64,000 bases of DNA from JAGQYH01 sp041393015 (GCA_041393015.1 JAWKKV010000004.1:310001-374000); one strand, 5' to 3'. Positions 8,987 to 18,542 are shown, numbered from the stretch's first letter. Notes: generated from the sequence alone by a model not told the origin. Made by a program: numbers and translations.

Positions 8987-9448
8987 ATGAGTAAGAAAAC
9001 AATATTGATATTATTGACTTTTATCTTTTCGATTCAAACGATGTCGAGCTGTTTTGCGGGGAATCCAAATTCAATTGTTGGTATTTGGTTAGTGCCAGAA
9101 AAAGATAGTAAAGTTGAAATATACAAAGAAGAGAATGGTACTTATAGTGGTAAAATTGTTTGGCTTAAAGAACCAAATGATGCAGAGGGTAAACCGTTGA
9201 AAGACACGGAGAATAAAGACAAAGTCTTAGCAGAAAGGAAAGTTTTTGGTATGAAAATTATAGAAGGCTTTACTTACAATAGTGAGACGGAGAAATGGGA
9301 GAATGGTATAATTTATAATCCCAGAAATGGGAAAACATATGCTTGCTTTATGAAGCTGGAAGAAGATGGAAATTTGTTTTTAAGAGGGCATCTTAAGGGA
9401 TTGAAATTTTTAGGCAAAACGATGCATTGGGAACCAACAACACTCTGA
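8987..9448 (+). CDS. DUF2147 domain-containing secreted protein
   Basis: A 153-residue protein with an N-terminal signal peptide (about residues 1-25, ending near CFAG). The conserved DUF2147 core follows: GIWLVPEKDSKVEIYKE, then YSGKIVWLKEPND, and late IYNPRNGKTY and LRGHLKGLKFLGKT. These small beta-rich proteins are exported; their function is unknown. A cysteine at the end of the signal region (SSCF) leaves open whether it is a lipoprotein. Confidence 0.85.
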   Translation: MSKKTILILLTFIFSIQTMSSCFAGNPNSIVGIWLVPEKDSKVEIYKEENGTYSGKIVWLKEPNDAEGKPLKDTENKDKVLAERKVFGMKIIEGFTYNSETEKWENGIIYNPRNGKTYACFMKLEEDGNLFLRGHLKGLKFLGKTMHWEPTTL

Positions 9449-9533
9449 CAATTAATAGATTAGAGTAATATTTAATGGGTTTTTGCTAGAGTTTGTGTTA
9501 ATAAAATTATTGTCTCTATATCTTTTTAGTTCT

Positions 9534-9541
9534 TAACTTTG
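9534..9541 (+). promoter_or_regulatory. -7 box of mscL promoter (TAACTTTG)
   Basis: Exact TAnnTTTG match 22 bases before the mscL ATG. A TTG at 9510-9512 lies 21 bases upstream and would serve as the -33 element. Confidence 0.7.
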
Positions 9542-9563
9542 TTTCCAATCAAAAATTAAAATT

Positions 9564-9965
9564 ATGTTAAAGGAATTTAAAGCGTTTATCATGACAGGCA
9601 ATGTCATTGAATTTGCTGTTGCCGTTATTATGGCTGGTGCCGTTGGCTTAGTAGTTAATGGTTTCGTCAATGACATCGTAATGCCAGTAGTTGGTCAGTT
9701 TGCAGGTGGAATGGACTTTGCAGATATGAAAATTATTCTATCAGAGCAAGTTTTAGCCGCAGATGGAACAGTTTCAAAGGCTGAAAATGCAATTAGATAT
9801 GGAGCGTGGATCAATACAATTATTAATTTATTGATAGTTGGATTTGTTATGTTCTTGATTGTTAAATCGTACAACAAAATGAAAAAACCGGCGCCTGCAC
9901 CAGCACCTGCAGGACCAACGCAAGAAGAATTGTTAATTCAAATTAGAGATTTACTTAAAAAGTAA
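9564..9965 (+). CDS. mscL: Large-conductance mechanosensitive channel
   Basis: A pentameric inner-membrane safety valve opened by membrane tension during hypo-osmotic shock. The 133-residue protein has the N-terminal amphipathic helix (FKAFIMTGNVIEFAVAVI), TM1 with the Gly/Ala-rich gate (AGAVGLVVNGFVNDIVMP), a periplasmic loop, TM2 (about residues 77-100) and a C-terminal helix ending in EELLIQIRDLLKK. A PAPAPAPAG linker joins TM2 to that helix. It is flanked by its own promoter and a strong terminator, so it is monocistronic. Confidence 0.95.
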   Translation: MLKEFKAFIMTGNVIEFAVAVIMAGAVGLVVNGFVNDIVMPVVGQFAGGMDFADMKIILSEQVLAADGTVSKAENAIRYGAWINTIINLLIVGFVMFLIVKSYNKMKKPAPAPAPAGPTQEELLIQIRDLLKK

Positions 9966-9990
9966 GCTAAAATTGGAATAAAGATTTATA

Positions 9991-10018
9991 GGCTCTCTTA
10001 ATAGGAGAGCCTTTTTTT
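9991..10018 (+). terminator. Intrinsic terminator after mscL
   Basis: GGCTCTC (9991-9997) pairs with GAGAGCC (10005-10011) around a 7-base loop and is followed at once by seven Ts (10012-10018). Confidence 0.9.
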
Positions 10019-10062
10019 ATGCAACTCTTTACTATTAATTACCTTCTCTTTGATTGATAAGT

Positions 10063-10070
10063 TATATTTG
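10063..10070 (+). promoter_or_regulatory. -7 box for the Wzi-like gene (TATATTTG)
   Basis: Exact TAnnTTTG match, with only 6 bases between it and the ATG at 10077. If used, transcription would start at or next to the start codon. Confidence 0.5.
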
Positions 10071-10076
10071 ACCTCA

Positions 10077-11735
10077 ATGAACAAAAAAGCTGGTATACTA
10101 TTCATTTGCTTATGGCTTTCCGCTTGGGCAACTTATGCTCAATTGAATGCCCCAATCAATCATGATTATACCCGAGAAATGAATCGATACTTGGAACAAA
10201 GGACATCGGGATTTCATACCGCTATCAAACCTTACGATCAAATAGAAGTAGATTCAATGGTTACTATTGATTCTATTTATGATTTCAAATCTCATGAAGG
10301 CTACTTGAATAACTTGGCCAATGGAAATTTTGTAGATGTTAAAAAGGAAAAATTTGCTTTAACCTTAAATCCACTTTTTGATATTTCATTCGGTTACGAT
10401 CTTCAAGATAAATCAGTTACTTATGAAACTGCTATTGGCGCTCAGTTAACAGCTACTATGTGGGATAAGGTTGGTGTAGGCTTTAACTATAGAAAGTATT
10501 ATGGAGATCCATTCAATTATGCCAAAGACAGAATTATAGAACGACAAATCGTTCCGGGATATGGAAAGGTTAAAGATTTATCCGCTAATACATTAAGCTC
10601 ACAAGCTTTTGAAGGTTATATCAATATAAGAGCCAATAAACATTTTAGTGCAGAAGGTGGTTACGGGAAACATTTTTGGGGAGATGGTTATAGAAGTTTC
10701 TTCTTGTCAGATAATGCCACTAGTTATCCATATTTAAAATTTACAGCCAACTTTTGGAGAGTTAAATATGTGTATCTCTTTTCAGTACTTAAATCTAGTG
10801 CAATCGATACCGCTCCTTCAACAACCGGACAAAGACTGTCCACTACTTTTGATATAGATGATACAGAAACTAAATACGGCGTTTTTCATTATTTAAGTAT
10901 CGACGCAGCTAAATGGATGCAATTTGGATTTTTTGAAGGAGTGGTCTGGAAACGTGCAGATAGCACTGGTGTTCGAGGTATTGAATGGAATTATTTAAAT
11001 CCGGTTGCTTTTATTCGACCGATTGAGTTTGCTATAGGTTCTCCGGATAACGTTATTCTAGGCTTTAATTTTAAATTTAAATTAGGTGATAAGAATAGTA
11101 TTTATACCCAATTAATCTTAGATGATTTAGACATTGGCTCTGCAAGAAAGGGGAGTGGCTTCTATAGAACAAAAGTAGCATGGCAAATAGGTTACAAATC
11201 ATACGATCTCTTTAAAATTGAACACTTAGATGTTCAAACGGAATTCAATCTAGTTCGGCCATACGTCTTTGCTCATAAATCAAAAGAACAGAATTACGCT
11301 CATTTAAGTCAATCACTTACGCATCCTCTTGGAGCTAACTTTTGGGAATGGTTAGTTTTTGTTGATTATCGAAAAGATAGATGGATGGCTTCTATGGATT
11401 TTCAATGGGTAAAACAAGGTGGCGATGATTCTAATAATCCAGATGCAGATCATCAAGGCAGCAATATTTTTGTGTCCGATTTTGATATCGATAATATTAT
11501 AGGCGGGAATTTAGATTCTGCTTTTGGCAATGAATTTCTACAAGGTAGAGTGAATGATATTACATTCATCAAAGTGAGTGGCGGATATTTACTAAATCCA
11601 ACTTTGAATATGGAATTACGAGCTTTTGTTCAACATCGAGTTAAAAATATTCCATCTATTGATTTTTCTGAAAAGAGCACTGTTGTTGGTTTAAGTTTTA
11701 GAACTAACCTGTTTAATAAGTATTACGATTTTTAG
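10077..11735 (+). CDS. Capsule assembly Wzi-like outer-membrane beta-barrel protein
   Basis: A 552-residue protein starting at the ATG at 10077, which puts a signal peptide (MNKKAGILFICLWLSAWATYAQ) at the N-terminus; an earlier in-frame ATG at 10050 would overlap the promoter box. The central GKHFWGDGYRSFFLSD, followed by YPYLKFTANFWRVKYVYLF, is characteristic of the Bacteroidota branch of the Wzi/capsule assembly family. Alternating strands then run to a C-terminal ...RTNLFNKYYDF with a final aromatic residue, as in outer-membrane barrels. No capsule genes are adjacent, so the role is open. Confidence 0.75.
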   Translation: MNKKAGILFICLWLSAWATYAQLNAPINHDYTREMNRYLEQRTSGFHTAIKPYDQIEVDSMVTIDSIYDFKSHEGYLNNLANGNFVDVKKEKFALTLNPLFDISFGYDLQDKSVTYETAIGAQLTATMWDKVGVGFNYRKYYGDPFNYAKDRIIERQIVPGYGKVKDLSANTLSSQAFEGYINIRANKHFSAEGGYGKHFWGDGYRSFFLSDNATSYPYLKFTANFWRVKYVYLFSVLKSSAIDTAPSTTGQRLSTTFDIDDTETKYGVFHYLSIDAAKWMQFGFFEGVVWKRADSTGVRGIEWNYLNPVAFIRPIEFAIGSPDNVILGFNFKFKLGDKNSIYTQLILDDLDIGSARKGSGFYRTKVAWQIGYKSYDLFKIEHLDVQTEFNLVRPYVFAHKSKEQNYAHLSQSLTHPLGANFWEWLVFVDYRKDRWMASMDFQWVKQGGDDSNNPDADHQGSNIFVSDFDIDNIIGGNLDSAFGNEFLQGRVNDITFIKVSGGYLLNPTLNMELRAFVQHRVKNIPSIDFSEKSTVVGLSFRTNLFNKYYDF

Positions 11736-11810
11736 GGTAAAATCCTAGTTCAACAAATTTTATTTTAATTTTTATGGAATTTTCTCCTTTTATGTCTCTT
11801 GTTAAAAGAG

Positions 11811-12935
11811 ATGAATGAAGAAGAGAAAATTTACTTTATAGCCTTAGGTCAAATTCCGGGTATCGGTAGTTTTAATGCCAAACAATTAATTAGTTATTGC
11901 GGAGGTGTTGAAGCCATATTTAAAAGCAAGAAACAAAACTTATTGAAAATTCCGGGAGTAGGACCATCTGTCGTGAATGCCATTTTTACAGCCGATAGAA
12001 ATACAATTATCAAAAGAGCAGAAAAGGAAATTCAATTTTGTGAAAAGAAACATATCGATATTGTAGCTTATCATGATCATCGATATCCAACTCGCCTAAA
12101 TCAATGCAAAGACGCACCTTATCTTTTATACGTTTTAGGAGATGCGGATTTAAATGCTAAAAAGATGTTGAGTATTGTAGGCACTCGCAGAGCTACTAAT
12201 TATGGAAAACAAATGGTTGAAGCATTCGTGGAAGAATTAGCTCCCAAAAATGTTTCCATTGTAAGTGGATTGGCCTATGGTATAGATAGTTTTGCTCACA
12301 AATATGCTTTAGAGCAAAAACTACCCACTATTGGAGTTTTAGCTCATGGGTTACATACAATATACCCATCTGCTCACAGATCAATGGCAGAAAAAATGGT
12401 AAGGGAAAATGGAGCATTAATCACTGAGTTTAAAAGTGAAACCAAACCCGATAAACAAAATTTCCCGTCGAGAAATAGAATTGTGGCGGGCATGTGTGAC
12501 GGAACTTTGGTGGTAGAATCTGCTGAAAAAGGGGGAGCATTAATTACAGCTTACATTGCTGACTCCTATAATAGAGATGTATTTGCTATTCCTGGAAAGG
12601 TAAATGATAAGTATTCAAGTGGATGCAATGCCTTAATAAAAAAGAATGTAGCAGCTATGGTTGAATCAGGAGAGGATATTATTCAATTGTTGGGTTGGGA
12701 CGATACTACGATTAAAGCCAAACCGGAAAACAAACAAAGATCTCTTTTTGTAGAGATGGATGAAAAGGAACAAATTATCTATAATTGCTTAGAACGCATG
12801 AATAAAAGCATTCATATTGATGAATTGAATCAAAATTTGGAACTCTCTAATGGCACTATTTTTTCTTCACTTTTAAGTCTAGAATTAAAAGGAATGGTTA
12901 CAGCACTTCCCGGGAATTGCTATCAATTAGCATAG
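11811..12935 (+). CDS. dprA: DNA-processing protein DprA
   Basis: Binds incoming single-stranded DNA and loads RecA during natural transformation. The 374-residue protein starts at the ATG at 11811, preceded by AAAAGAG; a TTG twelve bases earlier is less likely. An N-terminal helix-hairpin-helix region (PGIGSFNAKQL, then IPGVGPSVV) precedes the Rossmann core with VGTRRATNYGK, SGLAYGIDSFAH, FPSRNRIVAG and EKGGALITAYIA. A C-terminal winged helix (about residues 310-374) follows. Its presence suggests competence or recombinational DNA uptake, but no other com gene is in this window. Confidence 0.93.
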   Translation: MNEEEKIYFIALGQIPGIGSFNAKQLISYCGGVEAIFKSKKQNLLKIPGVGPSVVNAIFTADRNTIIKRAEKEIQFCEKKHIDIVAYHDHRYPTRLNQCKDAPYLLYVLGDADLNAKKMLSIVGTRRATNYGKQMVEAFVEELAPKNVSIVSGLAYGIDSFAHKYALEQKLPTIGVLAHGLHTIYPSAHRSMAEKMVRENGALITEFKSETKPDKQNFPSRNRIVAGMCDGTLVVESAEKGGALITAYIADSYNRDVFAIPGKVNDKYSSGCNALIKKNVAAMVESGEDIIQLLGWDDTTIKAKPENKQRSLFVEMDEKEQIIYNCLERMNKSIHIDELNQNLELSNGTIFSSLLSLELKGMVTALPGNCYQLA

Positions 12936-12992
12936 TACGTTAACTTATCCACAAGGAATATTAAAATTATGGGCTTTTTCATTGCAATATCC

Positions 12993-13000
12993 TATTTTTG
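12993..13000 (+). promoter_or_regulatory. -7 box of pckA promoter (TATTTTTG)
   Basis: Exact TAnnTTTG match 117 bases before pckA, implying a leader of about 110 bases. The 182-base gap holds nothing else I recognise. Confidence 0.5.
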
Positions 13001-13117
13001 CAGTCCGTTTTAAGCGAAAAAGGCTCTAAAATGAACTGATAAGGCGGAAATGAGCAAATTTTTTTCTCTCCTTATGATTTGGTTTTTAGGGCATATTGAT
13101 AAGAAAAAATATATAGT

Positions 13118-14731
13118 ATGAAAGAGATCGGTTTCAAGAATTCATCCGCTAGTTTAACAGAATATGGTTTTAAAAATTTAACTGCTTACTGGAATTTAAC
13201 ACCAGAAGAATTAATTGAACATTCTATCCAAAAAGGAATGGGAGTGTTAGCAGATTCAGGCGCTTTTGCAGTTGATACAGGTGAATTTACGGGTAGGTCT
13301 CCATTAGATAGGTTTATTGTAAAAGATGATGTTACCAATGATTTGGTAAATTGGAATAACATTAACATCCCTTTTGAAGCGGAAAATTTTGAAAAATTGA
13401 AGCACAAAATGATCAATTACATGGAAGGCAAAGAGCTTTATGTAAGAGATGTAGAAGCTTGTGCTGATGAAGATTATAAAAAGCCGGTTAGGGTAATGAC
13501 AGAATTACCTTGGGCAAATATGTTTGCTGGAAATATGTTTTTGCGGTTAAGCAAAGAGCAAATTGAAGTAGCTGAGCCAAGATGGACAATTTTAGCAGTT
13601 CCTTCATTCCATGCAAATGCGGCAGAAGATGGAACAAGACAACATAATTTTGCTGTAATCAACTTCTCCACTAGAGAAATTATTATTGGTGGAACAGCTT
13701 ACACAGGAGAAATTAAAAAGGGTATTTTTTCAGTTTTGAACTTTGTATTGCCGGTTGAGAAAAATGTATTACCAATGCACTGTTCAGCAAATGTTGGTAA
13801 TTATGGTGATGTCTCATTGTTCTTCGGATTGTCGGGAACAGGTAAAACAACACTTTCTGCTGATCCAACTAGAAAATTAATTGGTGATGATGAGCATGGT
13901 TGGAGCGATGAAGGAGTTTTTAACTTCGAAGGTGGTTGCTATGCAAAATGTATCGACCTTTCAGCAGAAAATGAGCCTGATATTTTTGGAGCCATTAAAC
14001 ATGGCGCAATTTTAGAAAATATCAAGTTTTATGAAGGTACCAGAACGGTAGATTTTACAGATACAACGATTACTCAAAATACAAGAGTTTCTTATCCAAT
14101 ACATCATATTGATAATATCATGGTGCCATCTAAAGGTGGCATTCCAAAAAATGTTTTCTTTTTAACGTACGATGCTTTTGGTGTTATTCCTCCGATCTCA
14201 AAATTAAATGAGAATCAAGCAATGTACCAATTCATTTCTGGTTATACGTCAAAAGTAGCAGGTACTGAAGCGGGCATTACTGAGCCGGTTACTGCATTCT
14301 CAGCATGCTATGGTGCACCTTTTTTACCGTTACATCCTACTAAATATGCAGAGATGTTAGGCGAAAGAATCACAAAATATAAAGCCAATGTTTGGTTGAT
14401 TAATACAGGTATGACAGGAGGTTCTTACGGAACGGGTAAGAGAATGAGCTTATCTTACACACGTGCATTAATTACAGCGGCATTAAATGGTAAATTGAAT
14501 AATTCAGGATATGAAACACTTCCTGTCTTTAATTTAGAAATACCTACATCTTGTCCGGGTGTACCTTATGAAATTTTAAATCCTAGAAATACTTGGAAAG
14601 ATAAAGCGGCTTATGATGAAAAAGCAAACCAGTTGGCTAAGGCTTTCAATAAGAATTTCGAGAAATTTGAAAACGAAGCTAGCGATGCTATTTTAAGTGC
14701 AGCGCCTCAGGTATCAGAAGTAGCTGGATAA
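13118..14731 (+). CDS. pckA: Phosphoenolpyruvate carboxykinase (ATP)
   Basis: Converts oxaloacetate + ATP to PEP + CO2 + ADP, the first step of gluconeogenesis. The 537-residue protein has the kinase-1a P-loop GLSGTGKT (237-244), the metal site with D257/D258 in LIGDDEHGWS, the substrate motif GGTAYTGEIKKG (191-202) and FTGRSPLDRF near the N-terminus. These mark the ATP-dependent, not GTP-dependent, class. The long leader could hold control by carbon supply, though I see no clear riboswitch. Confidence 0.97.
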   Translation: MKEIGFKNSSASLTEYGFKNLTAYWNLTPEELIEHSIQKGMGVLADSGAFAVDTGEFTGRSPLDRFIVKDDVTNDLVNWNNINIPFEAENFEKLKHKMINYMEGKELYVRDVEACADEDYKKPVRVMTELPWANMFAGNMFLRLSKEQIEVAEPRWTILAVPSFHANAAEDGTRQHNFAVINFSTREIIIGGTAYTGEIKKGIFSVLNFVLPVEKNVLPMHCSANVGNYGDVSLFFGLSGTGKTTLSADPTRKLIGDDEHGWSDEGVFNFEGGCYAKCIDLSAENEPDIFGAIKHGAILENIKFYEGTRTVDFTDTTITQNTRVSYPIHHIDNIMVPSKGGIPKNVFFLTYDAFGVIPPISKLNENQAMYQFISGYTSKVAGTEAGITEPVTAFSACYGAPFLPLHPTKYAEMLGERITKYKANVWLINTGMTGGSYGTGKRMSLSYTRALITAALNGKLNNSGYETLPVFNLEIPTSCPGVPYEILNPRNTWKDKAAYDEKANQLAKAFNKNFEKFENEASDAILSAAPQVSEVAG

Positions 14732-14743
14732 TTCTTTTTTTTA

Positions 14744-14766
14744 GTTTAGAATACTTTGTTCTAAAC
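14744..14766 (+). terminator. Possible hairpin after pckA
   Basis: GTTTAGAA (14744-14751) pairs with TTCTAAAC (14759-14766) around a 7-base loop. A run of eight Ts lies before rather than after it (14735-14742), so this is only a weak terminator candidate. Confidence 0.4.
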
Positions 14767-14826
14767 GTGTTTGCCTCTTTTTGATGTAAAGAATATTTAG
14801 TAGTTTACAGCTATCGGTCATTGTCA

Positions 14827-15537
14827 ATGAAAAGATTCTATTCTTCCAATATCAGTCAAACACTTGCTATTTTAGAAGGCAAAGAGAAAGATCATTGTAT
14901 TAAAGTCTTAAGAACTCAGCTAGGTGAAAAAGTTGAAATAGTTGATGGGAAAGGCAACCTATTTATTGGTGAGTTAGTAAATGCCGGTAAAAATACAGCC
15001 GACATCAATATTATTGATAAGGTAGAGGAAGCTGAAAGAAAGCCCTTCTTAACTATTGTGTGTTGTATTCCTAAAAACGCTAGCCGTTGGGAAACATTTC
15101 TAGAAAAATCAACAGAGATTGGTGTCAAGAGGATTATTCCATTAATTGCAAAAAGATCAGAGAAATCTAATGTAAGAAAAGAAAGGAATGAACAGATTCT
15201 TGTCTCTGCTTTTAAGCAATCTGGACACTTATTTTTACCGGAGTTACAAGAACCTAAAAAGTTTAAAGAAGTACTGCTTTCCTTAAAAGATGCCAATCAT
15301 GATTTATTCATCGCTCATTGTGATGAGCAGCATAAGGAATTTTTAGGCAACAGCTATAAAAAAGGTGAAGAAGCGTTAATTTTAATAGGACCGGAAGGAG
15401 ATTTTACTCCAGAAGAGATTAATTTAGCAATTAAGTCTAATTTTAAACCAGTTAGTTTAGGCTCAAGTAGATTACGAGTTGAAACAGCAGGAATTGTGGC
15501 AGCAGGCATCGTTAGTTGTATAAATGAGTTGAATTAA
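14827..15537 (+). CDS. rsmE: 16S rRNA (uracil-1498-N3)-methyltransferase
   Basis: A SPOUT methyltransferase that modifies U1498 of 16S rRNA using S-adenosylmethionine. The 236-residue protein starts at the ATG at 14827 (MKRFYSSNI); a TTG six bases earlier is in frame but less likely. An N-terminal PUA-like domain (about 1-70) precedes the trefoil-knot domain, with the SAM-binding LIGPEGDFTPEE and the terminal SLGSSRLRVETAG. It is followed after 6 bases by the DUF4159 gene, a likely two-gene unit. Confidence 0.94.
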   Translation: MKRFYSSNISQTLAILEGKEKDHCIKVLRTQLGEKVEIVDGKGNLFIGELVNAGKNTADINIIDKVEEAERKPFLTIVCCIPKNASRWETFLEKSTEIGVKRIIPLIAKRSEKSNVRKERNEQILVSAFKQSGHLFLPELQEPKKFKEVLLSLKDANHDLFIAHCDEQHKEFLGNSYKKGEEALILIGPEGDFTPEEINLAIKSNFKPVSLGSSRLRVETAGIVAAGIVSCINELN

Positions 15538-15543
15538 AGAAAA

Positions 15544-16242
15544 ATGGATACGCAAAAACCTTATATCAGAATTAAACTTGTCACTCGTCACTTGTCACTC
15601 GTCACTTTATTTTTAGTATTTTTTATTAGTACAAGTTTTGCACCCAATTCGTCTACCATAAAAGTAGGCTTAATGAAATACAAAGGTGGAGGCGATTGGT
15701 ATGCTAATCCAACCGCTTTACCCAACTTAGTGAAATTTTGCAACGAGAATTTAAATACCAATATTTCTGAAATAGAAGAAATTGAACCTGGAAGTTCTGA
15801 TATTTTTAACTTTCCTTTTATTCATATGACAGGACACGGTAACGTGGTTTTTACCGCTAGCGAAGCGGAAAACTTAAGAGCCTATTTAATGGCAGGAGGG
15901 TTTTTACATATAGATGATAACTATGGAATGGATCCTTATATCCGTCCGGCATTAAAAGATGTTTTTCCTGAATTAGAATTAGTAGAGTTACCCTTCAATC
16001 ATAAAATCTACCAACAAAACTATCGTTTCGAAAAAGGCTTACCTAAAATCCATGAACACGATGGACAACCTCCACAAGGCTTTGGTTTAATTTATGAAGG
16101 TCGATTAGTGGTTTACTATACTTATGAATGCGATCTAGGCGACGGTTGGGAAGATCCTCAAGTACATAAAGATTCACCACAAGTGAGAGAACAAGCTTTG
16201 AAAATGGGTGCCAATATTTTGGAGTTTGCGCTAACTCAGTAG
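15544..16242 (+). CDS. DUF4159 domain-containing exported protein
   Basis: A 232-residue protein with an N-terminal signal region (hydrophobic core about residues 20-33, ending SFA). The DUF4159 core has KVGLMKYKGGGDWYANP, HMTGHGNVVFTASE and GGFLHIDDNYGMDPYIRP. The fold resembles glutamine-amidotransferase-like domains, but the function is unknown. Part of the signal peptide is encoded by a perfect 14-base tandem duplication (15577-15604). It follows rsmE by 6 bases. Confidence 0.87.
   Translation: MDTQKPYIRIKLVTRHLSLVTLFLVFFISTSFAPNSSTIKVGLMKYKGGGDWYANPTALPNLVKFCNENLNTNISEIEEIEPGSSDIFNFPFIHMTGHGNVVFTASEAENLRAYLMAGGFLHIDDNYGMDPYIRPALKDVFPELELVELPFNHKIYQQNYRFEKGLPKIHEHDGQPPQGFGLIYEGRLVVYYTYECDLGDGWEDPQVHKDSPQVREQALKMGANILEFALTQ
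15577..15604. repeat. 14-bp tandem duplication inside a signal-peptide coding region
   Basis: CTTGTCACTCGTCA is present twice, head to tail, at 15577-15590 and 15591-15604. Because 14 is not a multiple of 3, the copies are read in different frames, giving LVTRH then LSLVT within the DUF4159 protein's N-terminus. Confidence 0.9.
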
Positions 16243-16326
16243 TATGTAACCCTTTAATATTGTCTTTCTACCCTCTATTTTATCCCAATAATTGTTAAGA
16301 ATACTTAAGAAAACAATTCTTTAAAT

Positions 16327-16334
16327 TACCTTTG
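16327..16334 (+). promoter_or_regulatory. -7 box for the M3 peptidase gene (TACCTTTG)
   Basis: Exact TAnnTTTG match 56 bases before the ATG at 16391. Confidence 0.55.
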
Positions 16335-16390
16335 CGCCGGCTTAGACTGTAAGTATGGTTCAAGCTTATTTATCATCAACTCAAAAAAAT

Positions 16391-18481
16391 ATGAAAAATC
16401 TCTTTTTAGCAATGGCTGTTCTTTTCACGGTATGGTCATGTAAAACTGCTCCTACAACAGTAGAAGAAGTTATTGTTCCAAGTGAAAATCCAGTGCTACC
16501 AGTGCTTAACCAAGAGCTCGATTTTGCTGCTGTTACTCCTGAAGACATGATCAAAGGTACTGAGGAAGTTAAGGCAAAGGTTGACGAAATGATGGCGGCA
16601 TTGGTAAATATTCCAGATGCTGACAGAACCTTTGAAAATACAATGGTGGCCATGGATGATATTGATAATGAAATCAATACATTATCGGGAATGGTAGGTT
16701 TGTTAGCAGTTGCAAGTCCTGATTCTGCTATTCGAGCCACCGCCAATGAGAAGAAAAATGAAATTTCTGAGATTTACAATGAAATGGCATTGAACGAAGA
16801 TCTTTATAAAGCTGTAAAGGCTTATAGCATCTCAGAAGAAGCAAAAGCTTTAACAGGTTCTAAAGAAAAATTTGTAACAGAAACGGTAAGTGAATTTGAA
16901 AGAAACGGTTTCGCTTTACCGAAAGAAGAACGCGAAAAATTAAAGACTTTATTGGATGAAATTTCTGCTACATCAAATGAATATGGTGCCAATGTAGCTG
17001 CTTTTCAAGACTTTTTATATTTAGAAGAAAAGGATATGGACGGCATGCAGGAAGATTATAAAAAAACTCATTTACAAGAAGATGGGAGATATAAAATCGG
17101 AATGTCATACCCTGATGTTTTTCCATTTCTTAAATATGCTAAATCAAGTAATGCGAGAAAGCAATTGTTATTTAAATTTCAAAACAGAGCTTATCCTGTT
17201 AATGAAGAAGTATTAGTTAAACTCATTCGTTTAAGAACAGAGTTGGCTAATATGTTGGGTTATGAAACTTATGCTGATTATCAAATTGAGAAAGGAATGG
17301 CTAAGACTCCTGAAGTCGTTTGGGATTTTCTTAATGAATTACAAGTGAAAGTTAAGCCTAAAGCAGAAGCTGATATTGAAGAATTGTTAGCTTACCAAAA
17401 GGAGTTAGGTATTGGTGATGGCATTGAAATGAATCCTTGGGATAGAGGATATTTACAAGATCAACTTTTACTAAATAAGTATCAAGTTGATAGAGAAGCA
17501 GTAAGAGCTTACTTTCCAATCGATAGAGTGAAAGAAGGATTGTTTACGGTGACTCAAAATTTATTCAATTTAGAATACAGAAAAGTTGAGGATGCTTCGG
17601 TATGGCATGAGGATGTTGAAGCATATGATGTCTATGACGGTAAAAATTTAATTGGAAGATTTTATTTGGATTTATTTCCAAGACCTAATAAATATGGACA
17701 TGCGGCTTGTTTTCCTATAGTGATTGGTAAAAACACACCAAAAGGCTTTCAACGTCCTGTATCTTCTTTAGAATGTAACTTTAGTGCACCAACAGAAGAC
17801 AAACCAGCATTATTAACACATGACGAAGTAGAGACTTTCTTCCATGAATTTGGTCACGTATTACACAGTATAGTTACTACTGCTGATTTAGGCTTACAAT
17901 CTGGCTTTATGGTGTCGAGAGATTTTGTGGAAGCACCATCTCAAATATTTGAAAACTGGGTTTGGGATTATGAGTCTTTATCATTGTTCGCTAAACACTA
18001 TGAAACGGATGAAGTATTACCAAAAGAAATGTTTGATAAAATGTTGGCCGCTAAAAATGTAATGTCTGGTAGAAGTGCGATGTATCAAATTTTCTTAAGT
18101 AAACTAGATATGACATTGTACGACGGTTTCGACTTAGATGGTAAAGAGTCAATCGCAGAAATGAGAGCGAAGTTAGATAAGGAGATCAATATGATGGATC
18201 CTTTTGAAGGCACTCATATGGAAGCAGCTTTTGGACATTTAGTTGGGTATGGCGCTGGTTATTACAGTTACTTATGGTCAAAAGTATTTGCTCAAGATAT
18301 GTTTTCAAGGTTTGAAGAAGAAGGTATCATGAACAAAGAAACAGGAATGGATTATAGAAATATCATTTTAGGTCAAGGAGCTACTAAAGATGAAATGGTA
18401 ATCATCGAAGAATTCTTAGGAAGAGAAGTGAATCAAGATGCTTTCTTACGTAGTTTAGGTTTAGAGCCCGAAGAACAATAG
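16391..18481 (+). CDS. M3-family metallopeptidase lipoprotein (peptidyl-dipeptidase/oligopeptidase)
   Basis: A zinc peptidase of the thimet-oligopeptidase/Dcp family that cleaves short peptides. I start it at the ATG at 16391, which gives a lipoprotein signal MKNLFLAMAVLFTVWSC with the acylated Cys at residue 17; an in-frame ATG at 16355 would bury that signal. The 696-residue protein has H485-E-F-G-H489 in FFHEFGHVLHS and a downstream EAPSQIFENW glutamate. The lipobox places it outside the cytosol, probably in the periplasm. It is monocistronic, with its own promoter and a strong terminator. Confidence 0.92.
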   Translation: MKNLFLAMAVLFTVWSCKTAPTTVEEVIVPSENPVLPVLNQELDFAAVTPEDMIKGTEEVKAKVDEMMAALVNIPDADRTFENTMVAMDDIDNEINTLSGMVGLLAVASPDSAIRATANEKKNEISEIYNEMALNEDLYKAVKAYSISEEAKALTGSKEKFVTETVSEFERNGFALPKEEREKLKTLLDEISATSNEYGANVAAFQDFLYLEEKDMDGMQEDYKKTHLQEDGRYKIGMSYPDVFPFLKYAKSSNARKQLLFKFQNRAYPVNEEVLVKLIRLRTELANMLGYETYADYQIEKGMAKTPEVVWDFLNELQVKVKPKAEADIEELLAYQKELGIGDGIEMNPWDRGYLQDQLLLNKYQVDREAVRAYFPIDRVKEGLFTVTQNLFNLEYRKVEDASVWHEDVEAYDVYDGKNLIGRFYLDLFPRPNKYGHAACFPIVIGKNTPKGFQRPVSSLECNFSAPTEDKPALLTHDEVETFFHEFGHVLHSIVTTADLGLQSGFMVSRDFVEAPSQIFENWVWDYESLSLFAKHYETDEVLPKEMFDKMLAAKNVMSGRSAMYQIFLSKLDMTLYDGFDLDGKESIAEMRAKLDKEINMMDPFEGTHMEAAFGHLVGYGAGYYSYLWSKVFAQDMFSRFEEEGIMNKETGMDYRNIILGQGATKDEMVIIEEFLGREVNQDAFLRSLGLEPEEQ

Positions 18482-18506
18482 TAAGCATAAATAAAAAAGA
18501 AAATAT

Positions 18507-18542
18507 AATCCCAATTCACTTTAAAGTGGATTGGGATTTTTT
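18507..18542 (+). terminator. Strong intrinsic terminator after M3 peptidase
   Basis: AATCCCAATTCACTTT (18507-18522) pairs with AAAGTGGATTGGGATT (18523-18538), with one G-T wobble. It runs straight into a T-run (18537-18542). Confidence 0.9.
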
